A stretch of DNA of 64,000 bases from Apostichopus japonicus. Lineage: Eukaryota > Echinodermata > Holothuroidea > Aspidochirotida > Stichopodidae. The stretch is taken from positions 12,191,001 to 12,255,000 of the forward strand of contig NC_092570.1 of the NCBI RefSeq assembly GCF_037975245.1, given 5' to 3'. The translations under genes were made by a program, and so were the position numbers. The notes under the pieces are model-generated. The model ran no database searches, was not told the DNA's origin, and was given only the letters and a program-made list of their open reading frames with translations. Below, in pieces: positions 51,101 to 61,800 of the stretch. Numbering within the stretch: the first letter of the stretch is position 1; every line of letters starts with the position of its first letter.

Positions 51101-53588
51101 CCAAATTGGCTCTAGCTAATGCGTGTACAACATCTGCTACAATGAACAGATGATACACACCCAACCAAATTGGCTCTAGCTAGTGCTTGTACAACATCTG
51201 CTACAATGAACAGATGATACACACCCAACCAAATTGGCTCTAGCTAGTGCTTGTACAACATCTGCTACAATGAACAGATGATACACACCCAACCAAATTG
51301 GCTCTAGCTAATGCATGTACAACATCTGCTACAATGAACAGATGATACACACCCAACCAAATTGGCTCTAGCTAGTGCTTGTACAACATCTGCTACAATG
51401 AACAGATGATACACATCCAACCAAATTGGCTCTAGCTAGTGCTTGTACAACATCTGCTACAATGAACAGATGATACACACCCAACCAAATTGGCTCTAGC
51501 TAGTGCTTGTACAACATCTGCTACAATGAACAGATGATACACACCCAACCAAATTGGCTCTAGCTAATGCATGTACAACATCTGCTACATTGAACAGATG
51601 ATACACACCCAACCAAATTGACTCTAGCTAGTGCTTGTACAACATCTGCTACAATGAACAGATGATACACACCCAACCAAATTGGCTCTAGCTAATGCGT
51701 GTACAACATCTGCTACAATGAACAGATGATACACACCCAACCAAATTGGCTCTAGCTAGTGCGTGTACAACATCTGCTCCAATGAACAGATGATACACAC
51801 CCAACCAAATTGGCTCTAGCTAATGCATGTACAACATCTGCTACATTGAACAGATGATACACACCCAACCAAATTGACTCTAGCTAGTGCTTGTACAACA
51901 TCTGCTACAATGAACAGATGATACACACCCAACCAAATTGGCTCTAGCTAATGCGTGTACAACATCTGCTACAATGAACAGATGATACACACCCAACCAA
52001 ATTGGCTCTAGCTAGTGCGTGTACAACATCTGCTCCAATGAACAGATGATACACACCCAACCAAATTGGCTCTAGCTAGTGCGTGTACAACATCTGCTCC
52101 AATGAACAGATGATACACACCCAACCAAATTGGCTCTAGCTAGTGCGTGTACAACATCTGCTCCAATGAACAGATGATACACACCCAACCAAATTGGCTC
52201 TAGCTAGTGCGTGTACAACATCTGCTCCAATGAACAGATGATACACACCCAACCAAATTGGCTCTAGCTAGTGCTTGTACAACATCTGCTACAATGAACA
52301 GATGATACACACCCAACCAAATTGGCTCTAGCTAATGCGTGTACAACATCTGCTACAATGAACAGATGATACACACCCAACCAAATTGGCTCTAGCTAAT
52401 GCGTGTACAACATCTGCTACAATGAACAGATGATACACACCCAACCAAATTGGCTCTAGCTAGTGCGTGGACAACATCTGCTACAATGAACAGATGATAC
52501 ACACCCAACCAAATTGGCTCTAGCTAGTGCGTGTACAACATCTGCTACAATGAACAGATGATACACACCCAACCAAATTGGCTCTAGCTAGTTCATAAAC
52601 AACATCTGCTACAATGAACAGATGATACACACCCAACCAAATTGGCTCTAGCTAGTTCGCGTACAATATCTGCTACAATGAACAGATGATACACACCCAA
52701 CCAAATTGGCTCTAGCTAGTTCATAAACAACATCTGCTACAATGAACAGATGATACACACCCAACCAAATTGGCTCTAGCTAGTTCATAAACAACATCTG
52801 CTACAATGAACAGATGATACACACCCAACCAAATTGGCTCTAGCTAGTGCGTGCAAGAAACAAGTTGAGAGCAAACCAAAAGAAACACTCTGGGATTATG
52901 TGGCCAATAGTTTATTGTTAAGAGGGACCTGTTTGTTGTCAATAGTGATGAAACTTTATTAAGTGTGACAACTTAGCAATATTCTTACCCTAATGTCTGT
53001 ATTTTAGTTTTTAATAAATCAACTGTCACAAGATTGGTACTTACTAAGTTGATGGGAAAAGAGATAAGGGAAATTGTGGAACATGGTGGTGGAAAGTTTT
53101 TGAAGGGGAAGGGGGAGGGGAGGGGGCGAGGGGAATTGAAGGTTGCTGTTATATCATTTAAGAAACTGTTTTGTTGGCTTTTTTGTTAAATAAATCCTCA
53201 CAAACATTGAAATGGATATTAATAATTTGTTTGTCTTTTCCCCCTCATCATAGAGAAAAAATGGAGAAGGAGCTAGGTCCAGGTTATGGTACTAATGGTA
53301 GTCCAGTTACACCACGATCTGCCTTCCAGCTCCGTAATAGATACCTCTCAAGAATTGGAGCTAAGGTTTGTACCTTTAGCAATATTAAATGAAAATTGGA
53401 AGTGTGTGATAATGATGTAGGGGTTTGCATGCAACTTGTTATTGTAATATTGGTCTTTTCAAATCTATTTCCTAACCTGAATTTAACATTTATCTCTAAT
53501 AATGAATGATTTCTTTCTGTTCCTCCAGCTTCCTGAAACTTACAATACAAACACTCTGGCCCTGGCCAGACATGGCATTCTCCAGTAA
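24175..53588 (+). CDS. MFSD1: MFSD1 lysosomal major-facilitator transporter, complete, 16 exons
   Basis: Exons: 24175-24337, 24839-24891, 25626-25738, 25868-25910, 28007-28074, 29715-29823, 30253-30349, 31998-32096, 33451-33562, 35299-35355, 35863-36019, 41934-42031, 42480-42592, 47701-47818, 53254-53365, 53529-53588. All are GT-AG and in phase; 1572 nt gives 523 aa. Strong family blocks are SYFCYDNPAALQ (56-67), YSWPNVILCFFGGFLIDR with MFS motif A around 99-108, GRFVFGLGGENLAV, FVFGLQLS, SLWLIFIICVTYYVAVFPF, CALWPMVAFVTPEHQLGTAY and MQSIQNLGLA. About 12 membrane segments are expected. An acidic dileucine signal, E-R-S-A-L-L at residues 8-13, fits lysosomal sorting. Mammalian MFSD1 exports dipeptides from lysosomes with the partner GLMP. 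Human MFSD1 is 465 aa; the surplus here is a charged, Ser/Pro-containing C-terminal tail from about residue 450. The introns hold most of the window's repeats. Confidence 0.93.
26784..26929. repeat. 146-bp hairpin (foldback), MFSD1 intron 4
   Basis: Two arms of about 66 bp are near-perfect inverse complements. The left begins GTGTCACAGACGGACTCACG and the right ends CGTGAGTACGTCTGTGACAC; about 15 bases separate them. It forms the start of the dispersed repeat that continues to about 27560. Confidence 0.85.
26850..27560 (+). repeat. Dispersed repeat family, copy 1 (MFSD1 intron 4)
   Basis: It shares an ordered series of blocks with 47838-48500: TTCCTTGC/GCAAGGAA, GTAAGTGTGTG, ATGTATTATAGTG, GATCTTATGAATATTAAT, AATAACTCCACAACC, GGAATACAGTTGTTGGT. 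A 26-bp internal duplication lies at about 26994-27045. No open frame spans it. Confidence 0.7.
29000..29218 (+). repeat. Tandem repeat, 7 copies of a 29-37 bp (mostly 31) unit, MFSD1 intron 5
   Basis: The units share CAACCGGGGCTCAAACCCAC. On the minus strand this reads GGTTTGAGCCCCGG, which resembles the T-arm/box B of tRNA genes; no box A accompanies it. Confidence 0.9.
30509..31342. mobile_element. Solo LTR of a retrotransposon, MFSD1 intron 7
   Basis: The 834-bp segment begins TGTCACAGG and ends CCTGGGACA (TG...CA, short imperfect terminal inversion). It is flanked on both sides by the same 5-mer GTCAT (30504-30508 and 31343-31347), the usual size of an LTR-element target duplication. 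Inside are degenerate repeats of GGGAACACGAAGTAACCC (about 30898-31080). No internal gag or pol sequence is present, so this is the product of LTR-LTR recombination. Superfamily and orientation are not determined. Confidence 0.75.
33791..34240 (+). repeat. 147-bp tandem triplicate, MFSD1 intron 9
   Basis: AACTGCTCTAATTTTAGCAT recurs at 33791, 33938 and 34085, and in diverged form at 34232, always 147 bp apart. The first two full copies are nearly identical; the third has several changes. Confidence 0.92.
34245..34634 (+). pseudogene. Open frame of 129 residues, possible retroelement fragment
   Basis: The frame is open directly after the 147-bp repeats. The segment PIMKWNNLF resembles a phrase seen in C-terminal regions of some retroelement polymerases, but no catalytic motif is present and there is no splice context in frame with MFSD1. 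It may be chance. Confidence 0.2.
36165..36647 (+). repeat. 88-bp minisatellite, left part (MFSD1 intron 11)
   Basis: Six unit starts (GACATTCAGTATACTG) run from 36165 to 36599: two units of 85 bp and three of 88 bp, then 49 bases of a sixth interrupted by the transposon at 36648. Units contain a TC-rich stretch, GTAGACAGTCACATATGC and CTTGCCATGCAGACTTGC. Confidence 0.95.
36648..40300. mobile_element. 3.65-kb DNA transposon inserted in the 88-bp array, TA target site
   Basis: Perfect 44-bp terminal inverted repeats lie at 36648-36691 and 40257-40300, beginning CAGTACCGTTCACATTAAAT. They are flanked by TA (36646-36647, 40301-40302). The CAGT start and TA duplication fit the Tc1/mariner type; other TA/AT-targeting groups remain possible. 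Both subterminal regions (about 36680-36960 and 40070-40290) are packed with CACGATA/TATCGTG motifs in both orientations. No transposase was recognised; the longest frames (37198-37530) show no catalytic motif. It is therefore non-autonomous or internally replaced, and it carries a nested inverted repeat at about 38325-39100. Confidence 0.85.
38325..39100. repeat. Degenerate repeats within an inverted-repeat (foldback) segment, nested in the DNA transposon
   Basis: The left side has GTTCCGACGTCTCT twice and GTTCCGACAATT; the right side near 39070 has AATTGTCGGAACGTAGACAC, the inverse. Between them GGACCCAAATTTT/GGGGGACTCAATTTTT units on the left face AAAATTTGGTCC-like units on the right. Open frames here are compositional. 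Confidence 0.6.
40303..41280 (+). repeat. 88-bp minisatellite, right part (MFSD1 intron 11)
   Basis: Eleven unit starts, 40342 to 41222, exactly 880 bp apart in total (ten periods of 88), preceded by the last 39 bases of the interrupted unit. A two-unit block with TTTACCGGATAAGG and CTCTCTCTCTCCTTG recurs at 40596 and 41036. The array decays after 41240. Confidence 0.95.
43381..44590. mobile_element. Decayed pogo/Tigger-like DNA element, MFSD1 intron 13
   Basis: The left end reads CAGTAAACCTCTGATTATTC then ATTATCCGAACCCC. The right region has GATTATCCAAAC, GATTATCTGAACTACCTTC and CGACCAGTTTGGATACTGT. These resemble ends of pogo-type elements with GATTATCCGAAC motifs, the right terminal repeat apparently missing about a dozen bases. 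No transposase frame is present. Confidence 0.45.
44776..44925 (+). repeat. 30-bp tandem repeat, 5 copies (MFSD1 intron 13)
   Basis: The units read GGGAGGAGACTATCATGTAA then ATGCATGAAA; one copy has GGGGAC for GGAGAC and the last lacks TATCATG. Confidence 0.9.
45900..46140 (-). pseudogene. Protein-like relict of unknown family, MFSD1 intron 13
   Basis: The minus strand reads FEDLSNVLDDVKSL, then LPSLRRLKLIFECDLADRML and LQIISAIKTERTLL without a stop. Amphipathic leucine spacing looks like leucine-rich-repeat material, but I cannot name a family. It has no start codon or splice partners that I can see. Confidence 0.25.
46150..46310 (+). repeat. 76-bp direct duplication (MFSD1 intron 13)
   Basis: CTTCAACCATCACTAATATA and the following GGGTCCTTGTTCTAAGCAGG block occurs twice in a row, ending each time in GAAGTTCAACTAAGCT. 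Confidence 0.85.
46925..47032 (+). repeat. 37-bp tandem repeat, 3 copies (MFSD1 intron 13)
   Basis: GTATTCCTGCATTGTACTGT followed by GTGATCACATAGCAGTC repeats three times; the third has one base change and a different end. Confidence 0.9.
47838..48500 (+). repeat. Dispersed repeat family, copy 2 (MFSD1 intron 14)
   Basis: Same block order as the copy in intron 4 but with only one arm of the terminal hairpin. It begins about 20 bases after the exon 14 donor site and runs nearly to the 64-bp array. Confidence 0.65.
48564..52853 (+). repeat. Large 64-bp satellite-like array, 67 copies (MFSD1 intron 14)
   Basis: The unit contains ACAACATCTGCTACAATGAA, CAGATGATACACACCCAACC and AAATTGGCTCTAGCTA plus a variable 7-9 base joint (GTGCTTGT, GTTCATAA, AATGCATG, AATGCGTG, GTGCGTG). 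The first and last CTAC anchors (48577, 52801) are 4224 bp apart, exactly 66 x 64. Variation is by substitution: the joint, ACAATG versus ACATTG, TGGCTC versus TGACTC, CTACAA versus CTCCAA. Each unit has a CATCTG...CAGATG inverted pair. Confidence 0.97.
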
Positions 53589-56500
53589 TAACGATGAAAG
53601 TATCTGAAGGTGTATGCCCAGTTGAACTACGCAAACCAATGTGAAAAACAAAATATTTAACATGGTACTAGAGATCCAACAAATAATTGGTATGACTTGT
53701 TATAATGGTCGGTCACATGTCAGTTTAGGAGAATGAACTTGCCAAGTACATATAGATGTTACTACGGCTGATGTAGACATACCCATGCTGGAGGTGCAGC
53801 ATGTTTATCATTGTCGTTAATGGAAGCAGAACATGGAATCAGTCACATTGGCTGGTAGTTAAATCATTTATCCTATTCATGAAGTCACCTCACCATTGTA
53901 CATATTTTATTTCCTTCAAAAGTATGTAAAAATATTTCTTAGTATTATTTTTTTTTTAGAAAAAAATGTGTTAAGTCTTTTTGAATAGCCTAACAAGAAG
54001 CAACAAGAGGGCAATCTTTTTTGCACAGTTTAGGCCAATTTAACTTTGGACCTCAATGGACCTCTGACCCAGACCTTAAGAGTGTCCTATTTTAAAGTTT
54101 GTCTCATCATTCTGTATGTTCTTTGCGGCTCAATGCTTTTTTTCCTACATGTTGACAAGCAGAAAATTGCTAAAAACCAATTTTAGGTTTTTGACCTTTG
54201 ACCTATGATGTCACAAATCACACAGGTAGGAGTTTCCATGGTCAGGCACTTACCCACCAAGTTTGAACTTGATAGGATTTAGGGTCTAGGAGGAGTTCAC
54301 TATTCACTTTTTTGCTCACTCACACACACACACACACACACAATTCCTAACATTTCTGATGAGGGGTTAAGTACAATATCTCATTTCCTATACATTACAT
54401 GTAATGAGATGAGATAAGTACAGAGAGATTTTTTAGCCTATCTGACTCCTACTAGAATCTGATCAACAAGAGCATACAAACTGTGTTCATTACATGAATA
54501 ACTTTGTGTGCAACTTGGCTTGTTCTTGGGAGAAGTAATTCCACCCTGAAGTGTTTTGGTTCCAACACAACACATTTTTTTATCGAGATGCTACTAAACC
54601 CTTGGTAACAACTTGGTTATATGACTCGTTTGTCTGCCTCCACAAAGCATTTTCTCCTTAACTCTTTCTTCTTCTGCTGAAATATGACCAAAATGTTTCA
54701 ATTAATTTGCTGATAATTATTGGCATCTTGAAACATGAAGACATTTTGACATGACTAAAGCTACTTAAATGGCTCCTAGATTTATTTACTTATTGATCCA
54801 CCTGATAGTATGAACATGAAGATTAACATTTTATGTACTTGTAAATACTCTGTCTTTCAAATGTTCCTGTGGTGTTTAGAATCTTGACAACAGCTGGGTT
54901 AATGTTTTGTTACAGACACCTCTTTTTCAGTCGGTGTTGGTCAAGCTATTTTTCTTGAGATAATTAAATGTTATAATAATACACTACAATTTAATAGCTT
55001 CATTTCAAGTAACCACTAAAATGTCAGAAATTTTGAACATTTTTGGTTTACTTTAATACTGTTAGTATGGTGTTTGTGTTGGGAAATGTTGGTATGGAGT
55101 GAAATCATACGTTACTCGTAAATTACCTAATTTGATCATTTGCAAACTTATTTGAGAAAATCCTTGAAGGTTTAAAATATTCGTCCAAATGTGAAAGCAA
55201 TGATCATGAAGTGCTGGATATGAATAATATATTTTTGTCATGTGAAGATTTCAGGTGCTTAAGCACATCCATCCATTCCATACTATGTAGATCAGTGTTT
55301 TATTTATGGAAATATTTACACTTCCATGCGTGCATTCTTTAATTCACTTTCCCATAGAGAGTTGTTGTCTTGTAACACAGATGAATTTCTGATATCTCTA
55401 GAAGATATATTTTCTTGGCTATAACTATTAAATATATGATTTCTCAATAACAACAAATTCATGACTCATTCTAGTAACCACAAAACCCCATTTGTCCTTC
55501 CTTGCAATCAAATATTTGACTCAGTTTGAGGCATTGAAATTAACTCAAAGACTTTAAACAATCACACCTTACATACACTAAGTTGCAACATGGTAAGGGA
55601 CATATAATCTCCACATTTGTTATTTGCCAGAGACACCTTCATACCTGGTACCTTAGTACTGTTTCTTATTTGATCGTTGAATGGAAATTAATGACAATGC
55701 CATAATCAAGCTAGCAACTTGTGAGCCTCTGTCCCTTACTTATGGGTGTCTTCTGACTAGTTTTAATCTATCTGGAGAACCCAACAATTGCTGAATCATA
55801 CATATCTTCTCACTACCATCGGAATTCAAAGACTGTTATAATATAAACAAAACACTCATTCATCACAGAATTGGACAAGTCAGTCTTCAAACTCAAAGCA
55901 AAGTTCTGTATCGCAATCACTCCTTTTATATTGAATCCATAAAGCCTCTGCTTCAATTCCCTCTGTCTTTCTCAAAACACCTTCTATAAATTATGAAGTC
56001 ACATCATGAAAACCCTGTGTTGTGTCATTTTGTCTGCAAATATATGCAAGTTATTAATCCACACAGACATATTTACAATACTAACAATCTAATTTCAGAA
56101 TGGCCTTTAAGATGGTGTTTTTAGTAACAAGAATATACAAACAACAACAAAAGACATCAATCACAGGAAAGCTGACAGGCCAACATCTGTCATACCCTGA
56201 GAGGTTAGACAATTTATTGGTAGTGAGTTACTGGGCAGACAGGGTGTTGTAAACATAACTTGTCTTATTTACACCTTCAACACAAATAACTTGGTAAGAT
56301 TCTCAATGAAATGTTATTTAGGTTGTGGACATAAAATATGTCTCTCATAGCCAGTTGAGGTAGTCTACGAGGGACATGCCACGTCTGCTAAGACAATTAC
56401 TCAGACTGGTTGAGTTAAATACTACAGTATCGAACCATTTAGTAAAATTCTTCATGCAGATGGTTTAGCAATATTGTTATCGTGAATATCAATTTAATTG

Positions 56501-57640
56501 GTTCTGTTAATAAGAAAAAGAGTAAAGGTTCTCAACGTATAATATAACATTGAACTCACAAAGATTTAATCATTCAACCACACCAAAATTTGAAAGAAGG
56601 CCTACTATCAACATTCAAATCATACAAATTTTCCCCCCAACCTTTATAATATTTCAATGTTGACAGCATCATACATTCCTGAGATGTGCCAAGCCTTTGA
56701 CTTTTTAGTCACGGAACATTCAGCTTCAGCCTGATTAACTACAGACAAATCAACATCTGCATTTTCTCCTTGTAATGCATTGTCTTAATCTTTTCCACAA
56801 CTTGCATCCCAAAACAGTTTAAAAAGAAATCTTTTGCACTCCTTTTCACTAGCTGTGGATCCAGGGACATTGCCCCTGGAAGCCCATGCTCTTTGGTAAA
56901 ATGCAGCACCCATTTTACATAACATTAAGAACATTAAAATTCAGTGGCTGTTGTTTGCCAGTCACGAGCCCATCAAATTGTTGGTTTTGAGTGCTCGAAT
57001 CTACTCTCATAAAATGTGCTGGATTTAGTGCTTCTGCACTATCGCTGAGATATGAATAAGACTAAACAACTGTTAGTTTTACCAGTCAATAGATTATCAC
57101 TGAATGGCCCACAAACTGTAAAGATGCTCTACTTGAGATTCCATCCTAATTCGTTGTTTGCTGTGCAGGTCAATCAGGCAGTTGTTAGAAATGTTACCAT
57201 AGCACACATCCACCAGCCTGAATTAAATGGTGTTGCAGCTTGCAATGGAATCTGTTAAACATATTCATTACATAAAAGAATTATTGAAGTTACTCTTTTA
57301 GGAAATTTGTTATTTATGCCTACAATTTCACCCCCCAAAGCCCCTTCTCACACCCCAGCAGGTGTGTGAGAAGGTTAAGAAACGCCTGTTCTAGTGGCCA
57401 AAGTTATTGTTTGCTAGGTCTATTGAAGCGTGCTTCCCTTTGATGTCATGTCAGTATACCCTATGCCCATGGGATGGGGGGGGGGGGGGAGGGGGACACA
57501 GTCACCACAGACCTAAAGTAGAAAGTCAAAAGATTGTCAAATGTAATGTTATATGAGAATATCTAATGAAGTAACACTCAATACAATATTGAAAGTTTTG
57601 GCTGTTGCTCAATTGAAAAGATCACCAAGATTATTGTACT
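53589..57640 (+). other. MFSD1 3' flank, presumed 3'UTR then intergenic
   Basis: No protein gene recognised. 54316-54341 is a (CA)n run. An ATTAAA at about 54963 is a possible poly(A) signal but is weak. The 68-residue frame at 57052-57258 has no features. Confidence 0.4.
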
Positions 57641-57649
57641 CATGTTGAT

Positions 57650-58690
57650 CTATTTACAAATGACTTCCACTGACCGAAGCATATCAAATACCAATTCAGG
57701 TATGAAGTTCATTCAAGCGTTAATTTGGAGTCATCGTGGTTACAATTAATATTGCCAAACTTTGACCTCTGGTGATATCAAATGATCTCTTGACTTTTGC
57801 AAGAACAGGATTCTTATTGATTCACATTCCAAGTATGAAGTTCATCAAACCATTACCTTCAGATTTGTTTACAAGATTTTTAGAACTCCACATCTGGGGA
57901 CCTCAGAGGGCCTTAAGCCTCTAGGGTTCTTGTACTTTCTGAAGTACTTACCTACATCGTAAGTACACATCCAATCTTTACTCTGGTGACCTCTGGTGAC
58001 CTCAGATGAACTTTGAACTCTACAATCGATAGAACACTTTCTTTGCTCGAGTGAATCCATCAGAAGTTTGGCCAAGCCTTCCTTTAGCGGTCATTGTTTA
58101 CAAGGTTATACTTTCGACATCTGCCGTTCTCAATTGCCTTCAAGTTAGAACTACAACCAATAGGATTCTTGCAATTTCTAGAGCAAATCTACATACCAGT
58201 GTGAGATTATACCAGTGTTATACCAGTTATTATACCAGTGTGAGATTCATGTAAGATTTTTGTTTGGAATTACCATCTTCACTACATTTTCAAACTTTTG
58301 ACCCCTGGTGACCTCAAAGGACTACCAAATATAATAGAATGCTTAAACTTCTAAAGTGGATCCATATACCAAGGATAAAATGTGTGTCAAAACTTTACTT
58401 TTGGGTTTAAAGTGTTGATTGTTTTAATATTTTGCCATCTGTTGACCCCAACTAAAATTGACTTACATAAAAAAAAATTGTCAATTCCTTTAAATCACGA
58501 AGGTGAACCTATATACTTAATTTAAATTCATTCAAACTGCCTTGAGGAATTCTTCATGTTATCAAGGTTTTCAGATTTTGACATCTGATGACCACTTTGT
58601 AAAACAATAGAGTTGCTTTACTGACTAAGAAAAATCCACATACCATGTATGAACTTAATCCATCCTGCAAGTGTTTGAGTTTTACAAGCC
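57650..58690. repeat. Dispersed TGACCT-rich repeat, second region
   Basis: Diverged units like those at 19725-20290 recur about every 100-140 bp (TTTGACCTCTGGTGAT, TTTGACCCCTGGTGACCTC, AAGTATGAAGTTCATC, ATCCACATACCATGTATGA). At 57987 and 57997 two TGACCT motifs are 10 bp apart. Confidence 0.7.
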
Positions 58691-58819
58691 AAGAGTGTCA
58701 CACACACAAATATAAACACATGCCATCACATGAGTTTCTTTGGTAAAAACTAAAAGGTCACAAACATTTGTGAAATGTGTGAGAAAAAAACAAGCAAATT
58801 TGATACAAAGTTGTACAAA

Positions 58820-58825
58820 TTTATT
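58820..58825 (-). terminator. Candidate polyadenylation signal for the PRKX-like gene
   Basis: The minus strand reads TGCAATAAATTTGTACAACTT here: a canonical AATAAA about 4.0 kb downstream of the TGA at 62857-62859. No better-placed open frame lies between, so 58800-62856 is best read as the 3'UTR of that gene. Other signals nearer the stop are possible. Confidence 0.35.
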
Positions 58826-61800
58826 GCATATTCTGTCTCGCCCATCAATAGGGCACACAAGGCATATAGAATATATACATAACAAGTAGCACACATCTTT
58901 CTCAATTTACATATATACAATAAATAAAGCCAGGCCAAACAAAATATCCCCCATGGAAAAAAATATAGAAAATATTAAAAATTCCTGTAACAAGACTAAA
59001 ATTACTCCCATTTCAATTGAAACACAGCATCATCATATGTCTGACTGTAAAACTAAACAGGCACTATCAAATTCATCCTCTCAATGAGAGCTGCAATCTG
59101 TAAATTATTTATTATACAACTTCATATGAATTTAGAAGCCATTGATAGAATGAAGACTCTTTTCTTTGTTTCTGCTGAATGAATACATAATTGAACTGAG
59201 ATATAGAAAAAAGTCAGAATATGAAAAGTCAGAATATGAAATTTCCACTTCAAAGATTAAGCATATAAAAGTAAACTTTCTATCTATCAATATTTCATCT
59301 CTATTTCATCATGATTGAAGCAATGCTTACATTAGTTTTGTCAGCTCTCTTTGATTCTAACAAAACACTTTTCATGATTTTTATTACACAGAACGATATA
59401 AGTTTTGTTTTCTCTCTTTACCAACGAGATTTGCATATCATCTAAATACATGTAAAGTAAGGACACAACTAGGTGAAGGAACTCCAACATTGATGTGAAC
59501 AATGTCTGATTACTGGTGCAAACTTAAAAGTCCAATTCCATACTGCTTTCAATAGGAATAACCTTCTCTGAATGTCTTAGTCCATATTCAGCTTATTTGG
59601 TCTATTGTGTGGAGACATGATACATCTGAAGCAACAAAGAATATGGACAACATTGAATTTGAGGGTTTCATTTAGCTGGTAGACCTTTGGAAAACATGGC
59701 AGCCATGATTTCAATCCAACATACTGATGTCAGCTCTCTCTGATTCCAACTAAACACTTTCCATGTAGATAATGCTTACTAGTACCAATAATTGAATTCC
59801 AGAATGTTTAAACATATAGTATTTTTAATATACAACAAACTGATTCTGCAGGGTATGCAAAGGTGTTCATAATTTGCAGTACAATGTAATCGCAGGTTGT
59901 CATCATCTGATCAATGTTAGGAGATCTGCATATTGTTATGTATCTTTAGCAACGTTAAAAGGTAAACTGTTCATACTGGGTATGACACAGGTAGCTTGGT
60001 TGTCACTGATGTGAATATTTATACCGATGTAAAATAGCTACACTTCTAAAAAGGATTCCATTCATGCTTAATTTAGAAAACTCTAGAAAAGAATGAAATA
60101 TTAAATTCACAGTCCTCACAAGAAACTCACACACACACATAACACCCCCTGTGAGTATCTTGAGAAATACTGTTAAATGTGTCTCTATTTAGTACAATTC
60201 AGTTAAGGCAGTGTGCTGGTGTTTTTGTGTATGTGAAGGAAAGTGGGAAGAGAAGTGGGTGAACAGTTGAAATATATTTCATCTTAAATTTTAGGAACTA
60301 ATAAACTATATTTCATCTTAAATTTTAGGAACTAATAAACTTTATTTACAACAACTTAGACAAAAATGCCAGTGTAAGTAACAAGCATATAGTTACCAAT
60401 GAAGTGGGAACAGAGCAGAACAGTCTACATGGGGTTACTACACAGGTGCTACACAATATATATGTATATTAACTAAAAGGCAAAGTAGATATCAGGGCCT
60501 TACCCAAGCATCAGCTGGAATTTCAGCATGTTTACCTCTCCTACTTTGAAAATGCAATACTCTGAACGTTATTCTGATGAGAAGTTTGGAAAAGTGAAGT
60601 TTTTCCCAGTATTACCTTCTTTTGAAAACAGTGTCTGGTTGACTTTAATCTCTACTATTAAAACATATTTTGTAACATATGCTGGGTGGGCCTTTGGGTT
60701 GATACAGCAAGGTGTGAAAACATTAATACATAATAAGGACAGTTGTGTGAATTTGCAGCAAAAATTAAGGAAGACATATTTCTTGTGGCTATTAAATGAC
60801 ATTTTATAACATCTTGTAGAACATAGTTAGCCTTTTACCAAATTGGAAAGTTAGACAAATAATTTATATTAGTTAGATGAACCATAATGTATAAGGTGGC
60901 CACATCTAGTAAATGAAATGTACATTACTCTTACATGAATAAACATTATTTACTCAGAAATAACTTTAAGTTCTACTTAGTGTTTGAACATAATTTGTTT
61001 ATCTCCTGTTCCATGACTCAAGTCAATGGCATACATCTTGATATACAAATTGATGATTGATTCCGTTATAACCTTTAACCCTGATTGACTTGTCATTCTA
61101 CAAAGGCACAAAAACCTCTATATGTACTACCATTGTCAGCAGGCAGTATATAGATCAAAACATAACTGTTATGCACAGGGAACAGAATCCCTGTCCTTTC
61201 ATGCATGAAATTTGCTGCACATTCCCTCTCTCTTTGGCAATCAACAAATTTTTGAAAGAATAATTGTTTTGCATGTTTCACATAAAAAGAAACAAAAGCC
61301 TCAAATAGACAGAATAATATAAAACTTGTACTCTTTACATTACCTCCATTTAACATGGATACAGTTACCTAATTCAATGTACAGAAAATGAACATGAATG
61401 GCATGTGATGAAAACCCTTTAGGAAACAGACAGTATTTAACCCCCCCCCCCCCCAATCTTTATATTATGGACAGCAATCCAGTGCTGTCAATTCTGGGCA
61501 CCAAAGGGCACTTGCCCTCTATCTACACAGCCACACTTTCCAAGTTCCAACCCAATCCCCTCTTCCATCCTCACTAGAAATTCATGTATGTGTGAACAAC
61601 CATACCTACCCAATAAAACTAACTACCTACGTGATACAGAGCTTCACCCTTGGTTCAACCTACCCCTTACCCCCTCCATTCTGGCACGTTTACTGCCATA
61701 CATAGCAACCCTTAATCTGTGATCCAGGTTGCAAGTTCATGTCGAATACAAAAAGTCAGGTTTTTTTGGGGTGCAATACCATCTTTTGAATACCAATGTG

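Noticed and set aside
48564-52853. CRISPR array
   Set aside because: Units are contiguous with no unique spacers, all 64 bp are repeated, and the context is an animal intron.
60528-60809. 93-residue plus-strand open frame in the PRKX 3' region
   Set aside because: No recognisable domain, no splice signals in phase, and antisense to the presumed UTR.
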